Assembly: GCA_948099385.1 (NCBI GenBank) | Contig: CANUEZ040000129.1 | Coordinates: forward strand, 7,260,501-7,324,500 | DNA: 64,000 nt | Direction of reading: 5' to 3' | Source of the DNA: Fasciola hepatica | Taxonomy: Eukaryota > Platyhelminthes > Trematoda > Plagiorchiida > Fasciolidae | In this document: piece by piece, positions 1-14,700 of the stretch | Numbering within the stretch: the first letter of the stretch is position 1 | How the letters are laid out: the number at the start of each line of letters is the position of its first letter | Made by a program: the position numbers and the translations under genes | The notes under the pieces: model-generated | Seen by the model: the letters and a program-made list of their open reading frames with translations, nothing else | Databases searched by the model: none | Told to the model about the DNA's origin: nothing

Positions 1-1689
1 GTGTGAGAGGGAGAGGGAGAGGAAGCTAGAGAGTTTGTGCGCACAACACGAAAGTGTGTGCACATGTCTAGATGAAATTCCCTCTCTCTCTCTCCGTGTG
101 TGTGTGTGTGTGTGCGCGGGCTTAGAATCCCGATCACAACTGATAGCAGCTGGTGTTAGGTCCAGTTTACCCGGAAGGAAACCATCTGATTAGCATAAAT
201 AAATTTAGAACAATTCTCTCCACAGAACACAACAAATAAGTCGAGATAGTAGTTGCTTCCCACACGCGCCCGCTCCTCGCTGCTCTGGGATTGGGAACAT
301 GGGGACAGCGTGCCGGTGCGAACCGAAGCACCCGCGGGGCGACACAGGTGGACTGATAATAAACTTCGTTCTATTTTATGCTTTACGTAACAGAAGGCAA
401 ATCAATATGAAATCGAACCATTCCGGAGCGCGAACAAGTGTTACACCACTAGGATGTAATAAAAGGGAGCGCCAATAGTAAACCCAAATTACAATGATAC
501 TCAGCTGTCATCATAGTCAAATGGATTGGTGTATGAAGTAATTGAATGTTATGGACAATATCAATTAAAATATTTTGTGACAGTTATGTGTTTAATGTCT
601 TTTCAAAAATGAGCCGAGATTATTTGTCGGTTACATGAATAAAAGGATATCTAAGGTGTGGACAAATTCAATACGTCAAGCCTTGCCGTGTCAAGAGAAG
701 AAATAAGTTGAGTGAAAAATTAAGATTACCCAGACAGCCATTGTTCATCTGGTGATTGGGTTGTTTGCCGCACAATTCCTGGGAACTAAGAGTCTCAAGA
801 TTATATGGCAAGGCATAGAGCTTCTGTACGGCCAGGAAACTAAATTGATATTGATGTAGACTACGTCACTGCTACTGGTATACACTCTTTCTGTAACTGT
901 CCTCTTTCATAGTTTCGTTGTGTCAGTCTAAAATGTGAACGTTTCTCTACGTCCAACATATCTATACTTCTACTGCAGTTCAAAGCTTCGTCTTCCGTGC
1001 GTCCGGATTGCCTCTTCCCTGCAACTTTCGGGCATGGGACTGCCCAGCTTTGTGAAACCTATGGGAACTTCGTCGAATGAATCTCAGTTAAGTCGTTCAG
1101 TCCCTGATTTTTGGTGACCAATTCCCAAGGGCCCCGACAAAACTGTCCTATAGCCTTCACATCGGTGTTGTGTCTACCTTACATGCTATTCATGCGTACG
1201 CAGTTAAAGCCAATGATCATTTTATCACTTGAGTCACGAGTGCGAACGCAACATAACCATGCGCGACTGAAGGTCATATCAAGAAACGACCAGTCATATC
1301 CCTGTTCGCACACTTATCAATTGTATTGATTCTGTACCTCCCCGTTCACCTGGTAACTCGGATTTTACGTTTGCTTGCGCCCATATGGTCGGTGTATACT
1401 GCTTTACATACAAGTGCCATTCTACTGCCGACCTGCTTACTTCTGAACACAAGAGTCAGCAGCACTAAAAGGCTGGCAAGGCGGTACTACATTGTCTTCA
1501 AACTCACCTCCCGATCTTTGTCTGTTTGCCGAAAGATCCACTCTTAATGTTGCAGCTTCCTTAGTCCAGTTCATTACTAAATCCTTAGACAGATCCACCG
1601 ATCCATCCGCTGTGCATTTCTTGATTATTTCTCAGTCTTTGATTTAGTTCCCAACCTCTTTTCAAAACCGCGAAGCTTTTAGCTGTCGC

Positions 1690-2003
1690 TCACAAATTCT
1701 TGCCTGGCTCTCTAACTATGTTCCTAATAAAACGGAGAAAACCAAGATAGGACATAAACATCCCAAACCCCCCTCGGTAGAAGGGGTATACTCTATAGCC
1801 CTGGAGGCCCATTGTACTATTGGCATTAGCCGGCAATCTAACCCTGCGACTTGGAGTAGAGAGCCACATAAGGTCACAATAGGTCACGTGCCGGACGACA
1901 GTGGATTACTGTCCACCCTCAAGATGAAGGAGGTGGTGGGACTCGAACTTCTGACCTTCGAGTTGGTAACAGAATGCTTTGTATCGCTCGACCACCATCG
2001 GAC
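1690..2003 (-). repeat. SINE family 3, copy
   Basis: The reverse complement begins GGTCCGATGGTGGTCGAGCG, has B box AGTTCGAGTCCC and a body with TCTACTCCAAGTCGCAGGGT, matching 24609-24850 in order. Beyond the head the two copies are quite diverged. Confidence 0.6.
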
Positions 2004-3351
2004 CAAGAGTACCATACTCAATACGTGATAAAAGGTTTTCAATCTTAAAATTATGGTGCATTGAGACGAGTATGCCGAGTTCAGTTGGTTCCGTTTAGCC
2101 GGACTTCAATTATATATCCTGACTTTCCGACCAGCTCGTTCAGTTGTCACAGGAAGTGTAACTGACTCTGAGCTGTCGGTTGCGTAACGCGTACCACAAT
2201 TCTGAAGGCGACAAAAGCTAGATTGTATTTAAGGACGGCTCTGCTATAAAAATATTCACAAACGTTACAGAGATAAGAGACAGACCTCAAATATGACAGC
2301 TCCTCGGATTAGAGTCAACCCAAGCGAAAAAATTCAGTAACACCGCTCACTAAGGGACAACCCGCATGTAGGGGCGTTTTTCAATTCCCCGTCAGTATTT
2401 CCACGACAACCAAGGACAAACCCCGCATATCCGAATAAAGGGCAATTTCTGGTGTCCCTTGGGACCGAAAGGCCTCTCTTGGAAGGGATACCGGGTCTAG
2501 TTGTGTGACATTGTTTAGCATAGTAACGAACACTATTCATCTTGTGTCCGAAAATGCACTGAACTTGATCACAAGTAAATACATTGTCTGTCTGCTTGAA
2601 ATGAGCGTGTTTGTGTGTGCTTGCTTGTTTTAAGGGGTAAGTTGGTCGATCGATCGATATTGGTTATATGCACCGACCAAACACACACTACTCGTATTCT
2701 AACGGGTTGAACACTCATCAGACAAGTGACGTGCATGCACCATTAGGCTTAACGTGACCAACGTTGGTTGATTGCCATAGGGAGCCTAGAATTACAAACT
2801 GTCCAACTGAGAGCAGACTAACAGTCAACAATTTATTCACTGTTTTTGGTCGGTCAGGCAGAGTTCATGCCAATGGAGGTAGAACTCAGAAAGAGATCTG
2901 TAATACGACATTGCAAAAGCGGTTGCGTATCGACACGTCTCAAATCCATAATATTTTGACAGCACAATAAAACATAGGTCTCGGGAATAGTGGAGCTCTG
3001 GATAAGATGAAGTTACCTTCCACTACCTAATGGCGGTTTGAGATGATGCAATTGCTTGTGGTGAAGAGCTAGCAATGGTGCAAGCGCAAGAGGAAAACAG
3101 TGGTGGTGACTGCGACAACAAACTGGGTGATGTTGAGGCGGTGCATCCAGTATTTAACCGGGTAATCGGGTTTGCGGTCGGTATATTTATGCATGCAGTG
3201 AGAGCTGAAAAATTGGTTCAAGAACATTGCGCAACTACAGCACGCTTTGTATAACAACTGTCCCAAAGTTCACAAACAGAAAGCTTCCCTTCTGCGCAAT
3301 TTCGAACATCAGTAAATTCATCATATAGTGTGAACGTTCAACAAATCCAAA

Positions 3352-3578
3352 AAACTGTTGAGAACCATCCCGGATAACCTTGTGATTAAGGTGTTCCATT
3401 CACAACCCCTCGTCCCGGGTTCGAGTCCCAGTTTGGGCTCGGTGAATATGCACTGTGCTGATGATTTCTAACAAGGATGAAACAGCTTCCACGGTTTGCA
3501 ATGGACTGAACGTTCACGTTGCATAATGAATCATATTATGCGAAAAAATAGTCTCCATCTACTCATAATTAATAAATT
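3352..3578 (+). repeat. SINE family 1, copy
   Basis: A tRNA-like head contains a pol III B box (GGTTCGAGTCC near 3418-3428) and is preceded by an A-box-like stretch (GATAACCTTGTGATTAAGG). A body follows with CACTGTGCTGATGATTTCTA, a CCACGGTTTGCAATGG stretch and the tail TGAATCATATTATG. The same order of blocks occurs at 13945-14173, 33688-33888, 41002-41233, 50534-50760 and 60242-60400. The copy is transcriptionally dead or unknown; it lies downstream of the last GOGAT exon in the window. Confidence 0.8.
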
Positions 3579-4211
3579 TGTTATTGCATTTTCATTTTGC
3601 ATTATCTGAGGTTAACTTGTGAAAGTTGCCTGCATTATTCGCTATCATTTCAAGATGAGTTCGCGAAACTCCTATAGAAGGGACATTTTGGTCTTTCTTG
3701 TGAGTGCCCCTTATTCGGAGGAGAGGGGGTTAGTGTATTCGCAACTGCTTGCAAATCAAGCGAGCAAAACGGACACAAAGATCTGCATGAAGCTGGTCAA
3801 AGGACATCAGAGTTAAACGCACCAATCACTGTGGTTTAGTCGATGAAGAAGGTGGTGTAAAGCACTCGCAAATCAAAAACAGGGGTGGGGGAGGGAAAAG
3901 AGGGTCCAGACTTCGTTCACAGTTTCTGATCAAATTGACCCATGGCTTACAGAAGACCTGGGAGGTCCAATTCAGTTTCTCTTGGGTGGCCCGTGGTCTG
4001 TTCTGAAGGATGTCCCGTTTCCCGACACATCAAAAGATTATTATGCTTTTGAACACTGTTTTCTGAAAATCACGTTTTACTGTAGTTTTGTTATCACCGC
4101 CAGAAGTAGGGTACATTTTACCTAACACCTAGGCGTGAACAAGACGATCTATAACCAAAATTAGTTATTCCTTCTAATCAAGTGAACTAATATCAAAATC
4201 GCACCACCCAC

Positions 4212-4488
4212 CGGACAGTTCTGTCATTTGCCAACGACCAGCATCCACATTTTTCGACCATTCGACTTGGACAGTGCGCAGCCCACACACGGAACCTGAT
4301 CCATTGTCCAGAAATTCCTTGGTCACTGTGCTGAATTGTCGTGGATCTCGACCGTAGCGTAATACGACTTCCGAGTGACCGTATTCCGTGCGCCAAACAC
4401 GAGGCCATTCGGGCCACGGATTTTCTTCCTCGTCACGACGAGGTGGTGGTGGAGGTAGAACTTCCATGGTCTGAACGCTTTTTGCGCC
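4212..4488 (-). CDS. GOGAT: GOGAT exon k: late GltD segment, last exon in window
   Basis: Ninety-two codons plus one base, phase 0 in (acceptor TTCTAG) and phase 1 out at a GTGGGT donor. [20 protein letters not shown] and [19 protein letters not shown] match the conserved 'E-x-LP-x-PP...NPWPxWPR...YGHxE' signature of eukaryotic GOGAT. The end, [10 protein letters not shown] to WQMTELSG, leads in the family into the final FAD-contacting segment (xFxADLVLLAMGFxGP and AGDxRRGQSLVVWAI). That segment was searched for by eye on the minus strand of 1-4211 and not found, so the last exon(s) should lie before position 1, behind an intron of at least 4.2 kb. Confidence 0.95.
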
Positions 4489-5701
4489 CTAGAAAGGAGA
4501 AATTCGTGAACACTTAGGAGTTTACAAAAACCGTAGTCAACGATTTATTTCGTAATGAATAGCCACAAATTGTAGAAATCAACGCTCAGTAAATCAGGTG
4601 TTATCTGGTTCAAATAGATTCGGAGACAAAACTTTTACCATTTAGTTATTTCAATCTTATTTATTATATACAAATGGTACAATATTTCAGGAAGGGGATC
4701 ACAGTCAACTAGAGGCCGCCGGTTGGAGAACGTGACGGGTAGCGATGGCAAGATTCGAGCAGCTCGGTTCAGTTTGAACAACGATTAACTAAATAATGGA
4801 CGAGACGATTCCGCTTACTATCTATCAGAAGAAAAAAAGCGTCATCGGTCTGGACTTCCTAACGCATGTCTCCGTGTGTCTAAAACAACTGGTGAAGCGG
4901 ATGAAGCGGAAGCCTGACACACACCTCATGCGTCCAGGTTCACTGGCTGAGGGATTCATACCTTGCTACCACATCGTCAGCCCGTCAGTTTTACTTAGCT
5001 TTCAAACACTTGCAGCATCCGCGAACCACACACGACGAGGAAGTCTATTCAGAGACGGAACAAACACACGTATTAGCTATCGTGCCCGTTCAGCTCTAGT
5101 GTATAAACCAGTCGACTGCCACAAGTGCTCCGTACTACGCAGTAATAATTCAGTGTTCCCTCCAGATTCGAGCAATCACGCGAAGACATACTGTTACTTC
5201 ATTGGCAGAACACAGGTCTCTGAGCCGTACAGAAGAACTGGCCAAAGTACTGCAGTATGCATTCAACTATTGGTGGATAAACGGATACCAAGTCAACACC
5301 AAAAATGCCCAGATTGGGCAAAGACCAAAAGAGCCTTCTGTGAAGTCAGTTATTCAACACGAAATACATCTGACTATGTGTAGAACTAAAAAAAAATCAC
5401 ACGAAATCGTCTATGTTCTAAGAGAAATCATTAGTACATTTAGTTTAGATGGAATAGCAAGTCGCCTGTTTGTATGATTAAGTAACGTTGCCATTAATGC
5501 GATACCAAGAACTATCTAAGCTGAAATGCGCGGACGACTTTGTACTCCTGAATGAGTACCTGAATATTAGTGTGTAAATACTAGGGATGCATTAAGCCGC
5601 ATCAGAGCTTACGTGCTGCCGCAGGACTGAGTTAGTTTTAAACGAAACCGTAACCTAACAGGGACGCATCAGTCGAAGTAAACACGTTTTTCCGCTCGGA
5701 C

Positions 5702-5756
<55 letters not shown>

Positions 5757-8700
5757 CCGGAGGTTTGATATTCAATGAAATGCCGCCGTCTGTACAGGTT
5801 GTCTGTTTGACTTTCACCTAGATGAGCCAACTACGGCGTTGACGTAACATCAGTTTGACCATCGCAGGTCGATTGCTCGTTGCCGCCCATTAGTAGGTTT
5901 GGCTATGCCGCTCCATGACCTGAGTGTTACGAGCAAAAGCAACACGTGGACTAGTAGCGTTTAGGCAGCTACAGCTGCGCGGTATTTGACGGGAATACTG
6001 TAGCAGCAATGATGAGGTTAGGATTACGGTTTTGAAAACTGGAATTCACTCTCGGGATCAGACGACTTATCTGATCAGGTTAGACCACTTGGGATGTGAT
6101 GTAGATGTCCGCAGATTATTCCGTGTGTGTTGTTCTCTGAGACAGAGTGCCATAATAGATAACCCTGGCCTACTTATCCCAGTCAGAAATAGCACACGAA
6201 TCACTGGATTAGAGCAGTGTTCTGGGATTTCTTTGTGGGTCGATTTTACAAGGCAAGGCGATGTGCGTAGAAATATATTAGAATGCTTGATTGGATAGTG
6301 CGTGCGAAGGCGACAGAAAAGGCTGACCAATCACGTGCGGCCCAGTGAGCGTGGACAGACATGGGTTACGTTGTGAAGCGGACCGGTTTACGATCTCGTT
6401 TCGCAGTCATTAGAGGAAGAGTCGGATAGCCATCCCATGACGTGAACGAAAAGTGTGGAAACACTACCCAATGGGTTTGGCCGCGTAGGATGTGTTAAGC
6501 ATTAATGGTCTACCCACAGTTTGGTTGACATGATCAAGCGGAGCGGTCACTGGTGCAAGTGCAGTGGAAATCTTTCTTCGTCTACATGATTTTTACTTTT
6601 ATCTTCGTAAGCTATAGCTTTTGAACAGCATGATTTAATCGAAATCATCTTCGAGTGGATGAGGCCACGGGATAGTCACTAAAATCAGGGCACTGAAGTT
6701 TGAGGTAAATTGTCGAAAAAGCTGAACTGAGCTGGGGAATACATTAGCCATAAACGCGCAAATGCATCCGGAAGATCATGCTATTGAATAAATCGAAAGT
6801 AGTTAACTACCAAGTCGAATGTCTGGGGAGTCATTTTGTAGACTGAGGGACCATTACCACATCATATCACATGTTTCTAATCCCCTGCAAACTATAGCAT
6901 TTTTTCCGTTCATACCAGCAGCGTTGGTTTCGCGAGTACTTGTCCATCAAAATGAACGGTTTGGAGTTGAAGTTGTGGGTGATGATCACGGGCATGCGTA
7001 CGACGATGTGAATGGGATGACAATTCCGGTTCAGTAATGATGAGAAACATGGGAAAAGACCTCACTCCTACACACTTCACTTGTCATTTGAACCAGACAG
7101 CTATTGATAGAAACTACCGAGATTGGTAGGTAAAAAAAATTTCCAGTGTTAAAAGTTGATTCTACAGGGAAGGGAATACAGTTCATATGCACTCAGGCAT
7201 CGGACTTGTGATAAACATTGCGGTTGAAGAGCAGAAGCCGCTTCAGTTCCACTCAGTAGCTGTTGTCCTGGCTTATTGCCAAGGGTTTTTCCATTCCAGC
7301 AGTAAAAATGATTTAGTACGACCGTGAAAGTGTGCATTAATTCGTTCAAAATTGTTTCCTCTGAAAAAAAGTGTCTACAACAGTGGTTTGTGATAGGTTG
7401 CGCTGGGTTATATCTATCCTGGCTTAGTATATTGATAATGTCATTATTAATATCATCGTCATTGTTGTTGTTAGTTTTGTGCACCTAAGCCGTATGAATT
7501 TGTTTTGAACTAAGCTGAACTGATTCATATGACTGAAAGTCGGTTTGATGGGAAGCTGACTCTTATTGTGTCGCTTTGATCCCCGGAATAAATGAAAAAC
7601 ATTTTTGTAACTCTTTTTCTACTACAAGTTTTCTACCGGAGAGAACCATCACCCATGACCCTTGAACCTGCGGTGGATGGCACATTAGACTCCAGTAGGT
7701 CAGCCGTATCAGTTCAGTTCAGCTCAGTCACCTTTGGTTGCTATCTCTCAGCAGTAACGTCAGTCGGAAATAAAGGAAAGTATGGAAAGAGTGAGAAAAG
7801 AAATACAAGTAGTATCACGTCGGGAAAGAAAGTCTCGTGAATACGCGAGCTCAATTGTATCGATCCCCGATGACCGGACTTGGATGAACTCGTTCCCCAG
7901 ACTTGAGGGTTTACCACTTATACCACATGATCACTGAGTTTTGGATGGCAGTTCTCTTCAGGCTTTTCTTTTGTGTAACAAAAATAATATACACTAAATG
8001 AAACTCTATTAAACCCATTCTGTTTTCCTCTGTTTTACTTCGATGACTTTTGAACAAAACTACTCAGGGTCACAAAATTTGGCATGCTGATCAATTATGC
8101 ATACGGATTTTATCTCCCGTTCTCGACTGAATCTTATATGATATAATGACGTTTCTCGGTCAGGAATTAACGGTGACTGCGAAGGAAGATGTGACTCGAG
8201 CAATCAACTGTCTACTATCGGGACTTTCGTATGTTGATGCAAAGAAGTTCTCTCCGAAATTTCGGTACACAAGAACTGGTGAAAATTCCCAACAGTTCAG
8301 TTGAGACAGTCAATAAAGTAGTGCCAATGTTGATTTCCAGCGATGAGTTGGGCGTTCTGACTGTGATGACTTATTCCATAGAGTGTGGCTATCTGAAATC
8401 GTCCAGGGTTACGATTTAAAACAAATTAGTGAGTATCTAGTGTGAGATTATGGTCTGACGCATTGTTCGATACACGGCCGATTCTCGGTAGCATACAGCA
8501 CCTCTCCAGAACTCATGTCAAGACACGGGCCAACGGATTCGCGAAAGATAGTACGGCTGATCGATAAGACGAGAAAGATTCCCTTCAAGGGGTGGCTAGC
8601 CGTCACATGAAACAAGCAATCAGAAGAGACGTTACCCAATGCAAATTTGAACTAATTAAATAGTGTTGCGAATGTTGGTGATGATGTTTCTTTCTTCTAA

Positions 8701-11700
8701 TATCCACTCAAAGTCTCAAAATGATAGTTGCCCGATCTCTTTGACGTTTAGATGGATGGTTTTGGCTTATGCGCATGCTCCCTCAATTTGGACAAATTCA
8801 CAAGGCATGGGACAGTAAAAACAAAGTTATTTATGTCCTATTCACACAGGAAATTCCATCTTTTGGAGGAAAGCGTGCATCTTGACTGCAAAAAAACGAA
8901 CCCTTAAATTCTCATCTAAAAGACAGACGTAAGTATACTTGATCAATTTATATATCATCACTTCCATTATGCTTTTTACTATCATTGTTTGTAATACCAT
9001 GTCTTCATTAGGATTCCACTCGTGGGATACAGTAATACGCTCAAGTCCGTTAAATGTTACACTTCTTGGGTAAGGGGAAAAGTGCTACTTTTTAAAGAAC
9101 TGCTACACTTCAAAGTTAGAGTGTTTTGTCACTACTAAAATATTACAAGTGGCAAATTCCTGGTGATCCTATTACCGAAATCGAAAAATCACAACTGTTT
9201 TATCCTTCTACCTGTTTCTTTATTTTTTTAAATGTTTTCCATTTGCCTGACATCATTCATTGTTATTTCTAACTTTAAATGAAAAATTTATCTTTGCATT
9301 TATGTTTCTTCCTATTTTTTAAAAATAATGTGACACGCACGCGGTAGATTCACCGGAAAGCGGCCGCTATCGACTAAGAGGCTACCTGCGGGAAAAGTAA
9401 GCCCACAGTGAGGTGTCTCTGACACACGTTGCTAAAACCCAGCTCCCCAATTACAAGGAGTTCTGAATACTAATGCCATTGTAGGAAGTAAGTGCAGAGC
9501 CTCTGTCCACGTATTTTAGACTAAAAAAGTAGGGAGCTTCAATCAACTTCGCTTTTGAGCACCTTCGATTTTTCGTTATTTTTATCCACTCTGCACGCTT
9601 TTTAGCATCTTGAAATACGCATCTTTTGATTCTCAACGGAACATGTTTCTTTTAATTTCCTAGTCAGTCAGCTTGCAATTTAGATGAAATAAATTTGTGC
9701 TAAAACGCTGTCTACCTCGCCTGTAAGCCCAGGGACTGCGGTGTGCATCTGATTATCGATCGATAATTCGCTCATCCTAGCCGGCAACACATGACGGTCT
9801 CAAGAATCCGCTCCAAAACCCCGTGAATTGTTGAACGACGTGAGAGGCGTTCGAATATCTTGGACGTCATTTATCAGTTCGCCTGTAGCTGCGGTGACAT
9901 TTACGCAGAACGAACCGGTTGGTGTCTCCGTCAGAATATGGAAGAGCATGTGCCGAAGTGACTGGAGTGGTGAGTGCGCCATCTCTCACCCGGACAGGAA
10001 ACTACCACGCGAAACCTGGCTGAACATCGTCTTCGAAAAGAAAATCGTCAATGGTGGCACCATCGTTAAGTGCATCAATGAAGCCGCACGAGAGTTCCGG
10101 AGAAGTTTCGGCATCTATTGTTGCATTTCTTACCTTAAAGGTCTTGATGACGGCGTCAGGATGCACCTCTGTCCCAGCGCACTTAAAAGTGTATAGATTT
10201 CAAAATATCAAAGTAGCCCATCAATTTTTCCTGCGTTCGGTGCTCTGTGTCATTCACCACGTAGTTAAGACGTCTTCAGAAAAAGCATTCAAACGACCAG
10301 ATAACTCCTTAGTCCATAGGCTGAATGAATGATGTGCAGTTGTGAGGTAGAAATACTACCTCTGTATTAGACAACAGCAGCTATACATGTATTTGAAAGG
10401 TTTAAAGTCGGGTTGCCTAAAGCAGCAGAAAAGTTCATGGTCTTTTCACAGATAACAATTTCCCCTACGGGAGTTCCGCCGTGTTTTTCGAGTATCCTCG
10501 GGAATCACTGGGAAGTAGCATCATTTACTTCGCAAAATTTTGATCCACTCCCAAATGACACCTTTGTAGAATGTGGCCTACACACACACGATCTTGAACC
10601 AGAGCCATGCTTGCGGTCACATTCCTCACGGTTTTCCGAGAAACTTCAAAATATTTCGTCACAGAGGTTTGCATTACCTTTGGTTCAGAAACCACCTTCA
10701 GAATCTTGGCCTTTTCATTTACGGTTTTCTGTTTATGATCTTACACTGATAATTCACATTGATTTTCTGATGAATGAACTTAAAATCTACTCACGTCTTG
10801 AGTGTCAGCCAGTAGACTGTGGGGTTATTGATTGATCCGTCACCAACACGCAGTCTGCGTTCGCTAGCAGATGACTACTACCTAACTGGTCGGTCAAATA
10901 GATGACTTGTTTTGACCAATCAAGTGTGAGAGCGGGCCTAACCAATCGCGTGTTCCGTTTTTGAGACCCATTCTTTTAGTGATTTGATGGTGCTGGTTTG
11001 TGCGATATGAGGAATATTTTACATACTGCAAGTTTTTGAGGATGCTACTTTTAAGGGATGGAAACCAAGGGAGAACAAAAGTTGGGGATTGGGTTTTGAA
11101 AATTTTCGAAACATTCGGTAAGCTGCTAATTTCTGAGGGTGCGCCTTTCGACAGACTTGTGTATACTACCAACAACTTCAATAAAGAAAAACTCATTCGT
11201 ATTCTTACCTCTGACGATATTCACTCAAAAATATTCAGAGGATCACCGATTTTCTTGGATTATTTCATGGTGCAGTATCAGCATACCACTCATAAATGAA
11301 AACTCATGTAAACTGTACTTCTACTCCATTTAATTTGTTGGGTCAGTGGATATTTATTGAATCCTTGTTTGGAGCTTGAACCTGTACCATAGAACATTAC
11401 AAATTCAAGCCTTTCCTCCTATCTTTCTCCATTTAATATGGTTTATACGGTGCCGATCCATCATTTCTCAGTGGTGTACTTTCACTTTGCCTATTCACTT
11501 TGGATTCCTGCTTATCTTACGTGGGCATCACACCCGCTATCCCACCAAAAACACTACTGGTTGTATCTTGTCCTTCTCGAAACAGAAACCCGGTCAATCC
11601 GTTTCCCGCAACTCCGAATTAAGCTCTTCCAAGTTTTGCTGTCGTCACCTTTTCCTTCTGAAAGGTGTTCTACAAATCAGATTAGTAGAGGTTACACAGA

Positions 11701-14700
11701 CGATGAACATAGTGAGGGGAAGTGATAGTATGTTGGGATCTGAATATATTTATTTTTGAGGCATTTGGACTAGCAGAGAGAACGCAGTGGGATCTTTGGC
11801 AACTAAGAAGATAGCCCAGGTGAGGGGCTACCGGTCAAACCGCCAACTGCAGCAACCTGACTAACTAAACGAAAATAATACGCAAAAGAATCAAGCTAAT
11901 GGCCATGGGCAACTGGCCAGAACGCGGGCGAAATGATCAGACAGCCGGCAGATCAATGTTGCTGCATCCCGGTTTGGAAAATGGGCGTAAATATTCCACG
12001 AACTTAACTTGTTTGCCCCCCCCCCCCCCCCCCGAATACAGATCTCCTCACCCGTCTTGCCTTCTTTATTACAATAAGATTGGAAATCTTTCCAGGTTCA
12101 CACAAAAATGTTACCCATCAAAGAAGATTCTACTGTTAAATAGACTGCGAAATGTCGGAATGGAATCGGATCACCCGGAGACTGTAAATCTAAGGCCTGA
12201 ATGAAAGGTAGACGTGTGTGAGTGTGTGCGCGCGTATGGGCGTGTGATTACAGATTTACACGCAAACAAGTTTTCCGCACGAAGGACGAAAAATTATGTA
12301 ATTAGGCACTCGTAAAACACGTGATCACAGATCTACACGTTTGTCGATACTCGACAGGTGCATGAACCGCAATGCAACACGATGAATAGAGAAAATGGAC
12401 TAAGTTGGATCCAAAATAGTAACTGTAGTTGGTTTACGAGTGAAAACCAGGCGGAATAAAAACGAAAGAATCAGATACGGTTGTACGGTTGAAACAATCG
12501 ATAATAGTCAGTTCACAACCAGTCACGTTCATTTAGTTTGAACGAAGAACCATACACAGCTACAATATTTTCATAAATGTGTAATAATTTATCTGAGTTA
12601 TGCATGAATACGATAATGTCTCTTCTGTTTGCACTCACCTATGCTGAAATGTAATTGTTTGAGCGACCGAAAATATAGCCATGAATGAAACAAAACCCGA
12701 AAATATTTGAACGACTGGCTATAGCATAAGACTCCTCAATGTATGAGGTATGAAAATCACCGAAAGCTTAAAACGACGGAATACATCTAGGGGTGACGTG
12801 GTCAACATGGCCAAATCTGGGAGCTATATGTCACCGAGGATGTCATCCTCGTTTCGCTTCGCCTCATTTCGCATTGCCGGTGAACTGTGACACGCAGGTT
12901 CACAGTCTTAGCATAAATACAACAGACTCAGAGTAGACTAATGTGGTGGGAAGAAATATGATTCCATTTCAATTGGCCAATCATTAGTCTTGAGCCAAAC
13001 TTCACTCAATGTCAAAATAAACTTAATAAGAAGTAGGTGAAGAAGAGTGCTGATATAGTGAAACAATGTCTAAATAAAAAACCCACATAGGCTGTAGCGC
13101 CAGTGAATCGACCCTGTGCGTGCATGAATTTTATTGTCAACTGTAACAGCTTCATTTGTTCACCTTTATACAAGTTGGTCGACTTTCAATGTGACACTTG
13201 GTCTTGTGAGTTCAGTTTATTCGTTTGTTGTCTGAAATCACCAGCTCTGCAAATCCTCGTAAGATTTTCCGTTATTCGTAACTCTCATCTTCTGTTTTAT
13301 TTCGAACTACTGTATAATTTGTGAGTACAGTTACCATTCACGTCTTACTGGCCAGTAACTCTAAATTTACGAGACCAACACGAACCTAGCACATTGCTGC
13401 CATCTTGAACTTCTGCTATGAGTGTGTTTCATTTCTGTTACCGAGAATAATGTAAAGCTTTACTACTTTTTCCTCGGCATAATTCGTTTTGTATTCACAG
13501 GACTGCACTTTGCCTCGTTTTAACTCGATCTTCGATCGCAGACCCCAAACACGTAGAATATATGAAACAGCTTGATCGCGTGTGATTAAGCAAAGTTGAC
13601 AAGGTCGACGATAAACTTGGATAAACTTGATCTCTTGATCAATATAATACTAACACCAAATTAGGAATTAGTGAGAATGCTGGAGATCCTCTAGTCATGA
13701 GTATTAGTCCCGTGTGTATTTAGCACTATTGGTTAGTTAGATCTCATGAAACCGACAGCAAAATGATAAAATTCCAGGACTAAACATGCTCACTCCTTCA
13801 GTGAAATCGAACCTTACTAACGGGTCATCAATTTGGCTGACAGTAGTGGAGTTTGGACATTATGCCTCTGATATGAGGAAGGCTCATACCACTAGGCTGA
13901 CAACTGCTCGATAACGCCGTTCGTTTTAAACGAGAATCATTTCATAAGTATGAGCAGTAGAAGGTAAGAATTCTACATGATATGATTCACCATGAAGTGT
14001 AAACATTCAAACCACTGAAAACCATGGAAGCAGTGTACAGCTGTTTCATTCTCGTTAGGAATCATCAGCAGTGCATATCCAAACAGGCCTTAACTGGGAC
14101 TCGAACCCTGGGTGAATGATTGTGAATCGAACACCCTAATCACAGGGCTATTCGGGCTGGTTCTCAACGGTCTATTGAATTTGTTTACCGCGTGACACAG
14201 CCCCCTTCCAACACTGGCTTTGAATGTTAGTAGGGCATTTCCCACACAGTGAGTGACTCCTGTGATGGAAGATTTGTCTGTAGGGGCCTCAGTACAACGA
14301 AATCATTCCGTTAAACAACTTACAGAGCTCGGTTACCATGTAAGTATTGTAATAGGAGATTAGTTGTATACGATATGATTCATCATACAGTGTGCGATAA
14401 AATCATCGTCACTCACAATTAAGTTTCCTCTGGTTTACTTGTCGTTTGTGAGCAGGTGGTTGCTAATAACCATGAGTAGTAGTACCAGACAAAGTTCGAA
14501 CTTTTTAGATCAGAGGACTCCACATTAATTGGTCAGATGAATTATCACCGGTGTTAGTAACCTTATTTCTCGAGGTGTTTTTTGTGTGTCTGCATGGAAC
14601 CCCGTCATAGTTGTTCAACTCCAAGATTTTTACTTGCCACCGGTCGCAGGAAATTGTAGTTAAATAAAGATCTAAGGTCAAGGAAACATGATGTTGGGTA

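Larger units (their letters stand above)
1..4211. other. Intron or 3' region after GOGAT exon k
   Basis: It holds a GA/GT-rich start (1-120), SINE family 3 (1690-2003) and SINE family 1 (3352-3578). I see no GOGAT C-terminal exon and no other gene. A few short open frames are within chance length. Confidence 0.6.

Noticed and set aside
2640..2662. GATCGATCGATCGATA run as a regulatory site
   Set aside because: A short simple repeat; nothing nearby supports a function.
3352..3430. True tRNA gene
   Set aside because: The B box is good, but the cloverleaf arms do not pair as needed, there is no proper anticodon loop, and similar sequences continue into a common SINE body.
1..4211. Terminal GOGAT exon
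   Set aside because: Searched for ADLVLLAMGF-, AGDxRRGQSL- and WAIxEGR-like coding on the minus strand; none found.
4796..5383. Longest ATG-started open frame (195 codons), plus strand, in the long GOGAT intron
   Set aside because: No domain is recognisable, composition is unremarkable, and a frame of about this length is expected roughly once by chance in 64 kb on six frames. It also starts close to a dispersed repeat.
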